Shown here one piece after another: positions 48,577-62,800 of a DNA stretch of 64,000 nt. Origin of the DNA: Xiphias gladius (lineage: Eukaryota > Chordata > Actinopteri > Istiophoriformes > Xiphiidae); assembly GCF_016859285.1 (NCBI RefSeq), contig NC_053419.1:11899501-11963500 (forward strand). The letters run 5' to 3'. The position numbers and the translations under genes were made by a program. Under the pieces are notes generated by a model. It was not told the DNA's origin and did not search any database. It saw only the letters and a program-made list of their open reading frames with translations. Position 1 is the stretch's first letter. Each line of letters opens with the position of its first letter.

Positions 48577-48700
48577 CCCCATCCTCCTGCTCATTCTGGA
48601 GATCCCCCCCCTCCTCTCTCTCTACCACACCTCAGCCTCCACCTACACACAAACAGACTCTCCACTAGATACTATACAGACTTTATACATACTATCTGGG

Positions 48701-50795
48701 AATAAAAGATTACTTTCAGAACCTGGACTCTTTTGGGAGTAATCACAGCAATCCCAAAGTGTACCGAAAGTGTTTATAGTTATTTTGGGTTACGGTATTG
48801 TTAGTTATTCTTTAGTCTAAGATATGCCCCATACCTGACTGCTGTGCAGGTTGGATCCCTCATCGGTCTGCTTTCTCACTTTTGCAGAGATTTAACGCAG
48901 GTGAATCATACAGCTGTGAGTCATGTGATGCACAGTTGCTATAGGAAAGAAAAGTTTTATTACTGAGGAGTCTAAATGCTGATTCTCTTATTGTTTTTGA
49001 CATGTGTTTTTACTTTCAGATCTTGTTATTTAAATGTGGAGAAAACTAAATTTGAGGGCCTTATTTTCTGTGTTTGTCTTTACCCAAGACGTCAATGAAG
49101 AGGAAGAAATTCAAAGATTCATATCAGGTTTGTACTAACGGAGTTTTAAGCCACAAGCCACTCAGTGACGCTTAGTGAAGTTCCTTACTCTTTTCCTTGT
49201 AGTTTGCTTTTGTTTTCTTGGATCCAATTTTTGTACAACTGCAGTCAAATTCTTTTTACTGACTTTGGTGTGTTGTGTAGAGTGTGGTATTTCTCTTGCT
49301 ACACTCTCTTTATTTTAAGTTTTCAATTAAAAGTAATTAAATCTCATCTGCAGCGTGTTGTTTTATGGCATTTTATAGCTTGCTCTCAAAGTACAAGATT
49401 CATTTGTGTGAGTTGTCAGTAAACTCAATTCTACATGTCATTATTAGCAACATTTAAAATCTCTCACTCCATATAACACTCTTGCTGATGTTATGGTATT
49501 GGTTCATAAGAAATTCGGTAAACCAGCTGCATCTCATTAATGGCAGATGGTTCTTTAGAATACGAATGAAAGTAGCCACCATTATCCACCATGGGTCAAA
49601 AAATGTATGGCGTCCTGTGATAACTAAGAATAAAAAAAAAACAAAAAAAACAAAACACAGACTTACAACAATGTCCCAACATTTTCTGTAATAATTGATA
49701 ATCCTGCATATTATACCGCCCAGTCTGCTTTGAGGCCCGGTTTACTTTTCTTCCCCCCAGACATACTGAATATTAAATGTTTTACTCATTTTTGTGCAGT
49801 TCCCAAAAAGGTTGTTGTAAATAATTTGAATATTTTGTAGGCCCTTTTGTATGTGAGTCTAATGTGGAAAGACTGAATTTTAAAATTGAAAGTTTGTTCT
49901 TGATTTTCTGTGTGTTGTCACAATGGAGCCCAGTGCTTTTGATGTGATCTGAGTTGTGTTTCCCTGCAGTGTGAGGCTATAAAAACCCTTTTCAAGGCAA
50001 AAAAGAAAAACGTGGTGGCCAAGTTATGAGTCTGAATTCGTTTGTGTAAAGAATGAATTTGCGAGCCAAAGGTCGTCAGCGGAGCCACTGTTTTATTTAA
50101 GAGTTTACCAAGAATACTTAACTCGCATATCAGACGAGATAACATGGGAAAGAGATCGGTAGAATAACTGTACAAGATGAACGAGCATAATTTCTCTCGA
50201 CCTGAAGAAATCAAGTCCTACCTCTTGACATTACGCAGTGGTATTTTTTTAATTTCCTTGTTGTTGTAAAATCGCTCACCCAAATCCAGAATATTTCTGA
50301 TGTTCATTAGATCATCTGAACAATTTCTTCTCCATGTGTGTATTTATCTGTTTTCAATAAAAGGCCTATTCGTTAAAATATTTCACTTTCATTTAGCCTC
50401 TAGAATAATGAAGTTTATTATTATTAGTAATAAGTTTTTTTTTTAAGGTCTGGCTTATTTTGATAGGCCAGTTCTTGAACGATAGATTTACAGATAATTG
50501 TGGAATTCTCGCGAATTGGCCTGATGATTGACACATCGATCCGAACCGGTGCACATCCTGTAATTATCGGGCTTCCCTTTCTTGAAATGACTCGGAGAGT
50601 TTTTGTGAGCGTTTAGTTTCATCTGCATCAGCTCCGCTACTGTTTACATAAATTTATGCTATAATAATAATAATATATATATAATATAATAATAATAAGC
50701 TCTCTTTTTTCATGATTGTTATGTTTTTTTGTTTTTTTGTTTTTGTCTTTTTCCTCTTACGTTTATATCGCCTTGAACAATTGTGTCAAAATAAA
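48701..50795 (+). terminator. rbm18: rbm18 candidate poly(A) signals
   Basis: AATAAA occurs at 48701-48706, 50356-50361 and 50790-50795. The first would give a 125-base 3' UTR, the later ones about 1.8 and 2.2 kb. AT-rich DNA between them is compatible with a long 3' UTR. Alternative ends are likely but not proven. Confidence 0.45.
50440..50660. promoter_or_regulatory. Candidate conserved regulatory element upstream of lhx6
   Basis: This repeat-free, mixed-composition block contains homeodomain-like words (gtaattatcggg, ttacataaatttat) and paired motifs (gattgacacatcgatccg). It may overlap the rbm18 3' UTR. The call rests on composition and position only. Confidence 0.3.
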
Positions 50796-51306
50796 AGACG
50801 ACCCATATGGATTTATTTTAAAAAAAATATGTAAATCGTAAAACCATGTGTGATTATTTTTTTTTCCTGACCTGCGAAGCCTAAATATGCTGCTTTACAC
50901 ATTCAGTACGTTTTTGGAGAATTTTGGATATTCTGAATTAGTCTAGTAACGAATAAAAAAATATTTTTTTTATTTAAAACGAGGAGTGAAATCATGAAGA
51001 TAATGGGAATTTATATACATACATAAAGATGAATCAATTGAGTTCCACTTTACACCTTGGAATTTGGATACATCTATTGTGAGGATTTTCTCTTGTATTT
51101 TGAATCATCTTTTTTTTTTCTTTTCTTCCAGCGTAGACACTTCTGAACATGAATGCAAAGTAAAAAAAGGTATTTATGTGCGCGAGTACCTAATAATCGC
51201 GTTGCTGCTTGTACAGTCAGCACCAGTTGTGTATTTCTAGTAGCAAATAAATGGCAATTATATAACTAACTATAATGGGGCATGTTTTCTTCCCTCCGGC
51301 AGCCGC

Positions 51307-51312
51307 TATAAA
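51307..51312 (+). promoter_or_regulatory. lhx6: Possible lhx6 TATA box
   Basis: TATAAA within agccgctataaatgcccgag lies 660 bases before the lhx6 start codon. It is the only clear TATA word in the local GC-richer stretch. The transcription start is unproven. Confidence 0.3.
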
Positions 51313-51969
51313 TGCCCGAGATATCAAACACACACCAGCAGAGTTTGCGTAAGTTTCTGTCATAACTGTTCCAAACTGTCCACCCTTCTCGCGCATATGA
51401 AACTCTTTCCTCGCCCTCCCCTTTCTTTAACTAGAGGGCAGGCCAGAGAGCCACATACACTCACTACAGCCCTGCGGAGACAGCCCGGTTTCTCCTCCTG
51501 TTGCGCTCTCGTCGTCTTTGCAGCGCTGCAGTCTCCCCTGCACCTATGAAGCCTCGGAGTAAAAGCTGCCAAGCCCTCAGTTTGATTCACTTCCTGTAGT
51601 CAGACTCCTTCCCAAAAGTGGAGGGGGGGGCACGGGGAAAGGAAGAAATCTTTCTGTTCTAAATAAGGCTCTCAGAGGAGCAGCAGGCAAAATCCTCGTC
51701 TCTGCATAGCTTCAGAACTTTTGTAGTGTTGTGTGAGTGGCAGTCAGACCATCGCGCACAGCTGTGTTTCAAATAGGGAAAACATTTTGCGTTAAAAAAC
51801 AAAAAAAAAAGAAACCAAAAAAACAAAACAAAAACAAAAGTGTGCGTTAGTTAGACCAGAATCCATGCATGGTACGGATGGTACAAGTTCTGACGCCCGT
51901 CGCCGACTCTTCCCCTGATTCCACGCGCCGGGTTTGGAGACACTGTACGCTGTGAGACTCCAGGGGTTC

Positions 51970-52047
51970 ATGTACTGGAAAAATGAAGTTTTGTCCCCTC
52001 TCTCAGAGGGAAGTAAGATTCTGTCCGACGGAATTCCCACGAAGCAG
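51970..52047 (+). CDS. lhx6: lhx6 coding exon 1 (start codon)
   Basis: ATG at 51970 begins [20 protein letters not shown] and GIPTKQ, then AAGCAG|GTAGTA. It is 78 bases, phase 0. The MYWK start and spacing to the Gln before the splice follow the human long isoform. Confidence 0.85.
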
Positions 52048-52338
52048 GTAGTAACGCTGCGGAGACAGCCGTCTTAAGCTGCAACTCTGTGCGTAAAAGC
52101 TTCCAATTGGAGACGTGAATTGTTTATGCACTGCTTGGGCCTGTACTGTTTTAGTTAGGAGCGAATTCGCTTTTTTTTTTTTTTTTATGTGTGCGATATG
52201 TAGGCTACTAGTGATTTATGGTGTAACGATGCAGTAAGTGGCCTCGACGTGAAAACCATTTTGATTCGCCAAATTGTGTCTTCTTTCTTGAACCGATCTG
52301 CCGCTGCTGCCGTTTATGTGCAGCCCGCAGCATCGCGC

Positions 52339-52391
<53 letters not shown>

Positions 52392-55300
52392 AGACAGAGA
52401 GAGAGTTTTGTTTTGTCTCTCTGTGATGTCACAAGAATCACTGCTTGTGTACTGAGATCAGCTGCACGCGCCAGCCGCTGTGAAGAGGCACGCGCCTCTC
52501 TGTTATGAATAGCGTGATTTGCGGTCCGCGAGCCTTTCGAGCGCTGCCAAATTCGCCCGAGAAGAATTAGATTTTAATTACAGCCATTAAAAATCAAATT
52601 TGCAATTCTTTGGGTGACCCGTTGCCTTTCTCTGATTGACAGTTGAAATTGACACTCCTGGTCCCTCTTATCCGCTGCGTTTCAAGCTATTTGTAATTAC
52701 AGGTAGTAGTTTTTTTTTTTTTTTTTTTTCCTTTTACCCCCCTCCACTCTCGTGTCCTGGATTGCGAAGAAAATACTATTATTCTGAGAGGCATGGGTTG
52801 AGGGCAGGGAAAAATCAATCCAAATTGAAATAGCTTCATTAAAATGTGCCTTTTGTCGCGGGGGCCCTTTTGACAGTTTCAACCGGGCTTTATTGTCAGG
52901 GCCACTTTATATAGGAGCGGCGCTGAAGAGCTGTCCGCAAATGTCTCCTGAGGATTTCTCGTCTGAAGATGAGACGGGAGAAGTAATGAAGACTTGCCGT
53001 TCACTGAGCGTTGTCTTGTAGGTGATCTCTACGGAGCATCGGAGTACACCGGGAGCCTCGCGCTGCAGTGTGGACTCTACACACGCGCCAATGGTGAGAG
53101 CTTTATTGCCTATTTCTGCTTTGAAATTGTATGGGGCACTCGGCGCGCCTATTGCGCGCGGTAGAAAACGGCGTGGCCCGGGTGAGTCCGTGGCACGTGG
53201 AAATGCAGCCAGGGCTCGTGCAGATAGAAGTTTAAATCTGTGAATTGTGCGCGCACTGCCATAGACTACACCGTAAAAAATGGCGACATCTGCACACTGG
53301 CGCTGTGGGGGTTGAGGATTAGTCTGCGTGTCACTGAGCTGTGCTGATGCCCTCTTGCAGTCTCACTCGGACGGAGAATCCCAGCGGTCCAACATGGAGC
53401 GGGAGGACACTCGCTCGTCCCCGAGCACGCCTTCCTCCACCCCTTCCGTGTGCTCGCCGACCTCCACCACCAGCTCGGTGCCGTCCACCGGGAAGAACGT
53501 GTGCGCCAGCTGCGGTCTGGAGATCCTGGACAGATACTTGCTGAAGGTGAGAGGCCGACTGCAGCTAAAACAGGCTGACACTCCCCGCCTGGTCAATATT
53601 TTCTTCCGGGGGGCGTCTTGTTTATTTGTTATTTGTTTTCTGTTTAGTTTTTTTTTTTTTTTAATTAATTTGATTTGTTTTAACACCGGCGTTAACACAG
53701 ACAGCAAACAGCTTGTCTGAGCAAGACGAGCAGGAGCAAGGGAAGGAGGGTGCCATGTTTACCCCGGTCCTGTTTTGGTCTGGACAGGCCTGCTGGGTTT
53801 TTTTTTTACGCTGATGTACAGGAACAGGAAAGCGCGAACAGAAAGCCCGGACAACTTAAGACGAGCTCACTGTCGGGCCATGAGACTAAAGAAACATTTG
53901 GCACAAATCAGACCTCAAAACTGAAAAAGAAAGAAATTCTCCACCCATATCTGTCTGTGGCTATAGTATCAACAAAACCAAACGATATATTTTTATAATT
54001 CAGCTATAACTAAGGCTATCATTATTTTTTTAATCCATAGCTGGGACACGAACAAAGACAAAATACAGAAACTCTTAGAGACGCTGCTTCTAACATATAA
54101 GCGATGTTATCTCGGCTGTAAAGTTGTGGCGACAGACGGGCTTTGGGAGACCACAGACACAACAGGGATGTTTTGGTTTTGACCGTTTCGCAGCCTCACT
54201 GTCAGGCGGTCCCGTCTCGTCGCGTGCGCTCGCGTGCCTCCAACTTTGACAGTCTTCCTACCCGCGCGCAAATAGGTGTGTTTGTCCGGAAGTGTGAAGA
54301 TCATTAGTCCATTATCTGAGTCTGTTTTGTTCTCAGTCTGTGTGACATATAACCTAAGGCTAATATTGTTGAGACAAGAATCACTGTGACAGTTATTTTG
54401 TGCAAATATTTAAGCTAAGGTCAAATAAATATTTGGGCTATATTTAAAAAAAAAAAAAAAAAATCTTTTTCAAGATTAAATTAAAAACAATGAAAACTGT
54501 TTATTTTTGTTTCCCAAGTCAAGGCCTAATAGGATATTATCTGTAACTATATTCTCTGTTATAATCATTCAATCTTTTTATACAACTGAAAAAAAAACAC
54601 TATGGAAACATTTTGGTGAGTAAATTGTAAATTTTAAATAAATAAAAAATGATAAAATTGATAATGTGTAATCTTTCATATTGCTTTAAGATATCTTGCG
54701 TGCAGCATTTACTTACCTATTTATTTTCGTCTTCATTAATGGTAAAATAATTAGCTCCCTTTTTTTTCTGCCTGTATTTTTCACACTGGCAGATGCCGTA
54801 AATACATGTATGTGAGTAAATCAATTCCTACTAACCTAAAAAAAAAAAAAAAAAAATCCTAAAATGCTAATATTAATTCATGTTTCGGTAGAAGAAGCGG
54901 CCATCATTTTAGAACCAAAGTCTCATGCGTCCACAAGCATTTCATTGAGCAGCATAACGGCCACTGAGCTGCTCTTTTAACAAAAATCACATTTTGAAGT
55001 TAACAGAGCTGACCGGTCTGGCGGGATTTCGTTTACACTACCTGCAGCTTTTCTAACCGTTTACTTTTCAAAGACAGCTCCCGAGATCTCTCGCCATAAA
55101 CTATTAGGCTCATTTTAATTTTGAAAATGGACAGCAAGGTGGCTCTGCTATCTGTAAAACTTCAAACTGGTTTCAGTCATTTTCACAGACTGGTCACTGG
55201 TTTCCCACGCCTGAAAATTATTATTTCTATTATTATTACTGTTTTTTGTTCGTCTCACTAAAAGAATTGCTGTTAAATGAAAAATATTGCACCGGAAAAC

Positions 55301-56101
55301 GTTGGTTAAGGCCTAAGTAAAATACTTTGGCTAGGGATCGATATTTCTCAACATAACAGTGAGATAGAATATAAGCAATACATGCATTTCAACAGCAATA
55401 TTAGTCATCACTTACGAAAAAATGAACTACAGTAATCTTACACTAACAATACAATTAGGCAGGTTATGAACACGTCTGAGGCTAAATCAAAGATCCCTTT
55501 AAGATATTACAAAAATATAGTCTTAGTGTTCACTGAAATATTAAACAATCTCTATAAAAACAGTTAGCCACTTAATATATGAAAGTTAACGATACCATCG
55601 AAAATAAGTATCGCTATAATGACTGTAAAACTCATTATTAAGCAAATATTTTCAAGTATTATTACGTCAATGTAAATAGCTGATTAACTTTATCGACCCC
55701 ACTCGGAAATTCGAGATAAGAGCGCAACTGAACGGCGCAGGCGCAGTCGCTCTCTATTGAAGCGAAGGCAGTCACACCGGACAGTAAAGCCGGACAGTAT
55801 GACAGAGCCGTCACTCGGCGCCACCGTAAGTCCTTATTGCAGCGGTTTCTCGGCGGTGCGTGTTTGACACGTGTGGCGTCTCTGTGCAGGTGAACAACCT
55901 GATCTGGCACGTGCGCTGTCTGGAGTGCTCCGTCTGCAGGACGTCGCTGCGCCAGCACAGCAGCTGCTACATCAAAAACAAAGAGATCTTCTGCAAAATG
56001 GATTATTTCAGGTAGGGTAAGTTTATGACCGTGTTTTCAAAATACCACGTCCGCTCTGCCAACACAGGGTCCCCTCCCCTCCTCTGCACCCCCCCTCTCT
56101 G

Positions 56102-56133
<32 letters not shown>

Positions 56134-56287
56134 GCGCACACACGCACGGAGTCTCACCCTTTGAGATGGATGCGGGTTGCGTTTGAAAGACCCTTTCAAA
56201 AACTGAAAGTCTGCAACAAAATAAAAGTCCTTACCTACAGCGAATAGCTGAAAGATCCACAGTTTTGTTATGGCTAGCCAAAACACA

Positions 56288-56352
<65 letters not shown>

Positions 56353-56660
56353 AGTCTAGGGAAATGACCTTAAAAATGTTTGAAATGTAATATAATAATT
56401 TTTGGAGGCTCTGCGAGGCTCTGGCCTCTTTTGAGGCAGACGATTTTGAACTTTTCCCCAACTTTTACCGCTCAGATCAAATCAGGTTTTAAGTGGCGTA
56501 TTAAAATTACTTGAGATTATTTTACTGATTAATTTCCCGTGGACCATGTCAGATCAGACAGGCTCTGGATCTGGGCCTGTTTTTATTTGGCAGCTAGGCT
56601 ACACGATACATTTTCCAAGTTTTTATGCGCTGAAGAAACGGTGGTGAACTCACACTCTCG

Positions 56661-56734
<74 letters not shown>

Positions 56735-57312
56735 CACGAAGCGTGCAGTAGCTGTTTGATCACCTCCAGAGGGACGCTCAAACAAACGGAAATCACCGGA
56801 AATGCTAGTTTGAGTGTGTGGCTGTCTCAATTTAGTCAGTTCACTGAGGGAAACAAAGCGTTAAGGGCAACGACAACTCATACAACAGAGAGAAAAAAAA
56901 AAGGCCTTATTTCTCTTCTGTTCTATTTCTATAGACCTACACCAAGTCGACACCGTGAAAACAGAAGGATTTCTCCTCAAATTATTATATGATAGGCTAT
57001 AATAATATTATATATGAAATGAAACATGTCACATCAATGTTATTCATTTTCAGAGAATGAACCAAGTAAAATCAAACAAAGCAAAATTAATAAAATGAAT
57101 TTTATCTCCATACTTTAGTGCAATCTATTTCATTTATTTCAATTACATTTACAGTATCACATGTGACACAGGCAGCTGGAAAAAAAAACTCTATCAGACT
57201 TACTCTAAATGTATAAATGTATATTCTATTGTATATATTTTGGTAACTTTTTTTCCCATGCAAGCTAGAGACAGAAATGTGGCCAAAGATCAGCGAACAG
57301 AGATAATGACTG

Positions 57313-57350
<38 letters not shown>

Positions 57351-57816
57351 AGGGAGGAATGCAGTGTGTTGTTGATTTTTCATTCTGAGAAATACCCTGG
57401 TATGTGTGTGTGTTACAGTTATGGCTGCTGAGAGAGAGAGAGAGAGAGCGAGGGAGAGAGAGACTATGTTGAACTACTCTGTTTCAAGGATGAATTTAGC
57501 ATCACTTCTATTAGATATATACTGTACTTGTGTTTGCATGCAGCAGGGGAGGACTAAGTCTTGGTTTACTGATGTCTTTACTCATAGATTTTTTTTTTTT
57601 TTTCACTTTTTTGACCGCGTGTGTGTGGATTCAGTTTGTGTGCCTCTGAATCTGAAAAGTGCATGGAAGATATGAAAGTGTATACATGTGTGCGCGAGTG
57701 TGTGTGGTAACTGAGGTTAAATGGGGTTCACACACCAGCAACAGCATTTAAAGATTCTGCTCAGTAGCCTGGAGCTGGTGCATATTGAATGGACACACAT
57801 GCCCGTTTGTGCTTAT

Positions 57817-57885
<69 letters not shown>

Positions 57886-59804
57886 CACATGTGTATGTGT
57901 GCTTCTAACTGTGAGTGAGCTTTGGTGTTCCTCTGATTGAAACCTGACACCAAGCAACTGCTCTGAGGTTTATAATCACCAGCAATTAGTCGTCCTCCAC
58001 CCCAGACCCTCAGGCCTCCAGACCAGCAATTAGATCGCCCCTGGGTGCCTGGTCAGCATGTTTCTGATCTGAATGTGACTCCTATCCAAAGTAGACACAC
58101 ACACACACACACACACTAAGACAGATATGTGCAAATTTAAACATGGACACACGCACCTAAATATGAAAACATGAATATAAAACATTTACAGCTCAAAAGA
58201 CTGTACACGCACAGCCACACTCACACAAACACACACTGAGATCTGTTTATTTATGCTTGTCCAGCAGCTGCCAATCATTTTGTTCATTTTTCACAAAATG
58301 GATATTTTTGTTTTTGCTCTGCCACATCATAATAATATTTCACTGACCTATCTCCTTTTAAAAACACCTCCATCATTCACCCATCTCGCCCTCAACGCTG
58401 CTCTCTGGACTGTGAGCCATTATTAAACACGCAGAGCGGGGTTGAAATATGTCAGAGCATTAGCGCTCCCAGAAAACGGTAATGAGTGGTACAGATGTAG
58501 CCGTCACTGGGTTACATATTATATTCTCATCAGGGAGGTATACAGTGTAATCATGTGAAATGCAGTAATTGTGATTAAAAAAAGCAATGTCTAAATGTAG
58601 AAGCGTTAAATGTATTCACACTGGTTATGTTGACCTGTCAGTAAAAGAATTTGAAGTTTCACCATGAATTTCCAAAATATTACTGTACATTAAAAGACAC
58701 ACTACAGATTACGCAAATTCAAACAGTGAGCCTGAGCTAAAGCTAAATTACCCCCACTTTCCTACCTATTTCCTATGATTGTAAAATCAATTTTGATGCT
58801 CCGACATCTTAGTAACTGAGTTTGTTTTACCACATAAATAAGGCAGTACTTAAATCTAATCATTATGGAGGACAAAAAGTAACATCAGATAAATGGCTCC
58901 CGCTCCTGGTGTAGCTAAGATATATTTAAGTTACATCTTTAAATCTATAGATTAATTTATTTATTTGTTCAAATTGACAAAAAAGCTAAAATACCATTTT
59001 TTTTTTGTAAACACGGGGAGTGTAAATTAAGGCTGAATTTATATATCTCTTACACAGCTCGACAAAGTCACTTTCAATCTTCAAAACCTTTATTTTTCAA
59101 CTTCCCTGGTTGTGTAGTTCCTGCGGTCTGCCTATCCAAGGCAGTGTAGCCGTGTGCTTAGTTGCTTTTTGTTAAATATTTTCTTGATTTTCTGATTAAT
59201 GGTATGGACTCAAACGTCAAAACTTTCACCAGCCTTTCAGTGGAACAACTATATACAATCTGCAGTGTAAAGTGACTCCAAAGATAGGTATGAAAAGCAA
59301 AGTGGTAATTAATATGACTTGATAATCTGTAGGTCAAATAATTATACATTTTGCCTTTCAAATGCTGCATCTTCTATTCAGTATGTTTACAAACAAAATG
59401 TAGGTTTAGATCAGATTTCCTTGGAAGTCACTCTGGAAAATGAAAAAATGATTTAAAAAATCTTGCAGTAACATTGAAGCTTTGCTGCAGGGCCGGGGCC
59501 TGTGCAATGCTTACTTCTGTAAATATAAACTGTAATCTGGGTTTAGGCCAGATTCAAACTAGGCTAAACACCAGTGCGAGTCCAGATCCTCTGGGCTGGG
59601 TTCAAACCTCTGGAGATATTTCCTCATCTGTGTCAGCCCATCATCTGGCTTTGGACTGACAGCTACTTTAATGGGGCGTAATAGCAGGAAATCAGAGTGG
59701 GTTTCCCTCCATATATGTGTGTGCGTGCGCGTGTGTGTATAGGGTGCGCAGGACAGAGCCCGCGCTGTGCCTCTCAAACCCATGTCAGGCCTCAGGGGCT
59801 TGCT

Positions 59805-59869
<65 letters not shown>

Positions 59870-62800
59870 GCAGACCGTTTCTTTATCAGCCTCCTCCCCT
59901 GACCCCCCTCGCCTCCCTGCACCCCTCCCTTGGCCTGCTGCGTAGAAAAACTCATCCTTGTCTGTGAGCTGCAGGCCACACAGGAAGTTGCATTGCTGCA
60001 CTAATCAGGGGCACCCTGGAATACTGACACTGTAACCAGAGTCCACGTATGTAGGGAACTTTGTGGGTGAGATGTGTGCATGCGTACGCGCCTATTTATG
60101 TGCTTGTGTGTGTCTGAATTGTAATAATAATTACTGATCATCCTACCTCTGGTTAGCTGATTAGGTCTCCATAGCAACAACGACAAGTAACCGCTACAGA
60201 GAGAGAGCAAGTTTTTATAAGGGATGGATCGATTAAAATAATAAGACATCTGTCACACTATGCTACACATTAGAATAAAGACTGCTCAGTCAAAGCACTT
60301 AAGGAGATTATACGTTTTGAAAAGCAGAATGGATATTACAAAGAAAGTCGCCTGTATTCACAGTTACTGCTGTGCATTTTTACCAGCTCAAAGAACAGAG
60401 AATAAAAATGTCAGGGTCTCTTTTAGTCAGGGTTAATATTCTAAAGCCTGATAATTTGTTAAATCTGTTAAAAGAGGTTGTCTGTAAAGTATTTAAATCA
60501 CCTTCCCATCTTGGATTTCCATACTGTAGGCCTGACATGAACCTCGTGCCTTAAAACCGCACAGTCAAGCAAGAACTCTCTCAGGACAAATCTAATAGAG
60601 ATTAGTGTATTCTCACAGCACATCAGGAATAATCCAAAAAACGTGTACCTCCTCAAGCCCCTCTTTCAGCAGCAGGTGAATTACTGTGCAAAAAAAGTAA
60701 AGATTAGATGAAAGAGGGGAGCAAATAGGAGAGGTCTGGGGCAAAAGGGAGTTTTGCGGTGTAAGATTTTCCCTCTTGTGAGTGATGTAGGGGCCGTGAG
60801 GACTGAAATTGCTGCAAAATAAACACCAGATTTTGAGATAAAAAAAAAAGATACAGAGGGAGGAGGGAGGGGCCTGAGGAGAAGAAGACAGAGGAGGAGG
60901 GGGTTAAAACAAGGTATGATTTTCTGGGCTCTGTCTCTGAGCATGAAACTGACAAGCTGTCAAGCTAGATTAGCCGCAATGTCCCACAATATTTTCCTCT
61001 TTACAGTAGAAACAGGCTGGAATTCTCCATAACAATCTGAAATGATACGTACATACTGTACAGGAAGCCGTGGAGTCGCTTTGTCTCTGGAGTGGCTTTA
61101 TTTGGTTAGAAGAGCTTTTTTTGGTCAAGTTGCACATGTCTGTGACAACTTAAGCCCTCTGTAGGTGCCATGCCAGCCAATTTAATTTCAAGGTCACAAC
61201 AGAGACCTTTTGTGTCATGCTCTAATCTTGAGCTGAATTTGATGATCTGTTTTGATGTGTTTGACGTGTTGGTGTTTGTTGCACTAATTCAAGATAGTTC
61301 ATTTAACCCTGTCAGACCGATATGAGGCAGATCCTTAAACAGCGGTCATTTAATAATGACCTATAAATATTCTCTACCATGCTACATGCATGAAAATGAA
61401 GCTTCCAGCCAACAAGATCATGTACATAATGAGGAGTATGACCTTGTGAGATGTCAGGGATATAGTATGCTTTCATTCCAGATAGAGTGGATTTGAGTGC
61501 ACTGATGCGCTGCCAAACCCACTCACTTGGCAACCCTCGCGCACTCCTGCACCCCCATCATCCTGCTCTTTCCCTGCCATCGACGCTCTTTACTTTGCTA
61601 TTTCCCTCAGCACTACGACTCCCTGCCTCGGCCACTTACCTCCTCTCTCCTCGTCTACTCTTCTCATCCTGAGCCGTGCCCTCACCAGTTCTCGCCTCCT
61701 TCATAGCTTTTCAACTACCGACTTCTCTCTGAATTCGGCTCATGTTTGTGATACTGTGTTTTGTCTTTATCTCTGCTGAAATAAGGCAGTATAAAGAAGA
61801 AATAGCCGCACGTATTAGTGAAATTGTTTCGAAATATTGAGTGAGCCATTGGTTCTTGATTTCTGAGTCAGTGTCTGTTCTTGAAAATGCTTTCAATTTG
61901 AGCTAAAGCCATTTGTAAAATATAAAGCTGGCTCGTACAGTTTGTCATAATGTGCCCGTTTGTGCTTCGTGCCCCTAGTTTTACCCCTGAGGTAGCCCTT
62001 TTCTCAGACTGCTTTCAAATCCTGCCTCCTTCACCAGAATTGGCAGCTGCTGACCCCACAAAGGCTCTTAGCCTAACCATAATCACATCAAACCGAAAGT
62101 GTTTCATACTCATTAAACACATAATGTCATCTTAAAATGAGGAGCTTGATCACTTCTGATTTTTGTGTATAAAGGAAATTGGTATGATATTTCACTCCCA
62201 TTAAAGTAGAGGTTTTTCAGTGACTTGACAGTGCCAGCAGCTGCTCAGTGAACCCTATCTCGGTAAAGGATAAGTTTGGTCATATTCTGATTTTTTCTTA
62301 TTTTCAAAAATTCCACTAAAAAGACCAAACCAAACAAAGTATTGTATGTGTATCCAAAGCCTGACATAGCTTATTCCTCTGTGCCATAGAGCTCAATTTT
62401 TGTACAGAAACTATTGAAAAGACATCAGTGAGTCACAGTTGTGCGCTTATTTTTTCATTACCATGAACACGGGCACTGCAGTTTATTCTGAGTCAATTCT
62501 TCAAACACTGTCCTACTAATGTGAATACCTGCTAGAGCACCAAATGTATATTGATCCACAGCTGAAAACAGTCCGTGACAAATACAATAATCCTGTTTTC
62601 TCATGTCTGAGTAATGTTTGACCTAGAAAACCTAGAAAAACTACAGTGCCCTGCCGTTTTTAGGAAATTATTTAGCTTTTTTAAGAAAAATTAAACACTT
62701 CATGACCAATTTTTAAAGATTTACATCTTGAGTAGGATAAAAAGGGCATGAGGTTGAGTGCCACAGACATGGAGGGAAGTTGAAAAATATTGAGAGAGAA

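Noticed and set aside
53022..53243. Frame running past the lhx6 exon-2 donor
   Set aside because: Human alignment and the GTGAGA donor at 53094 show that the exon ends at 53093; the rest is intron.
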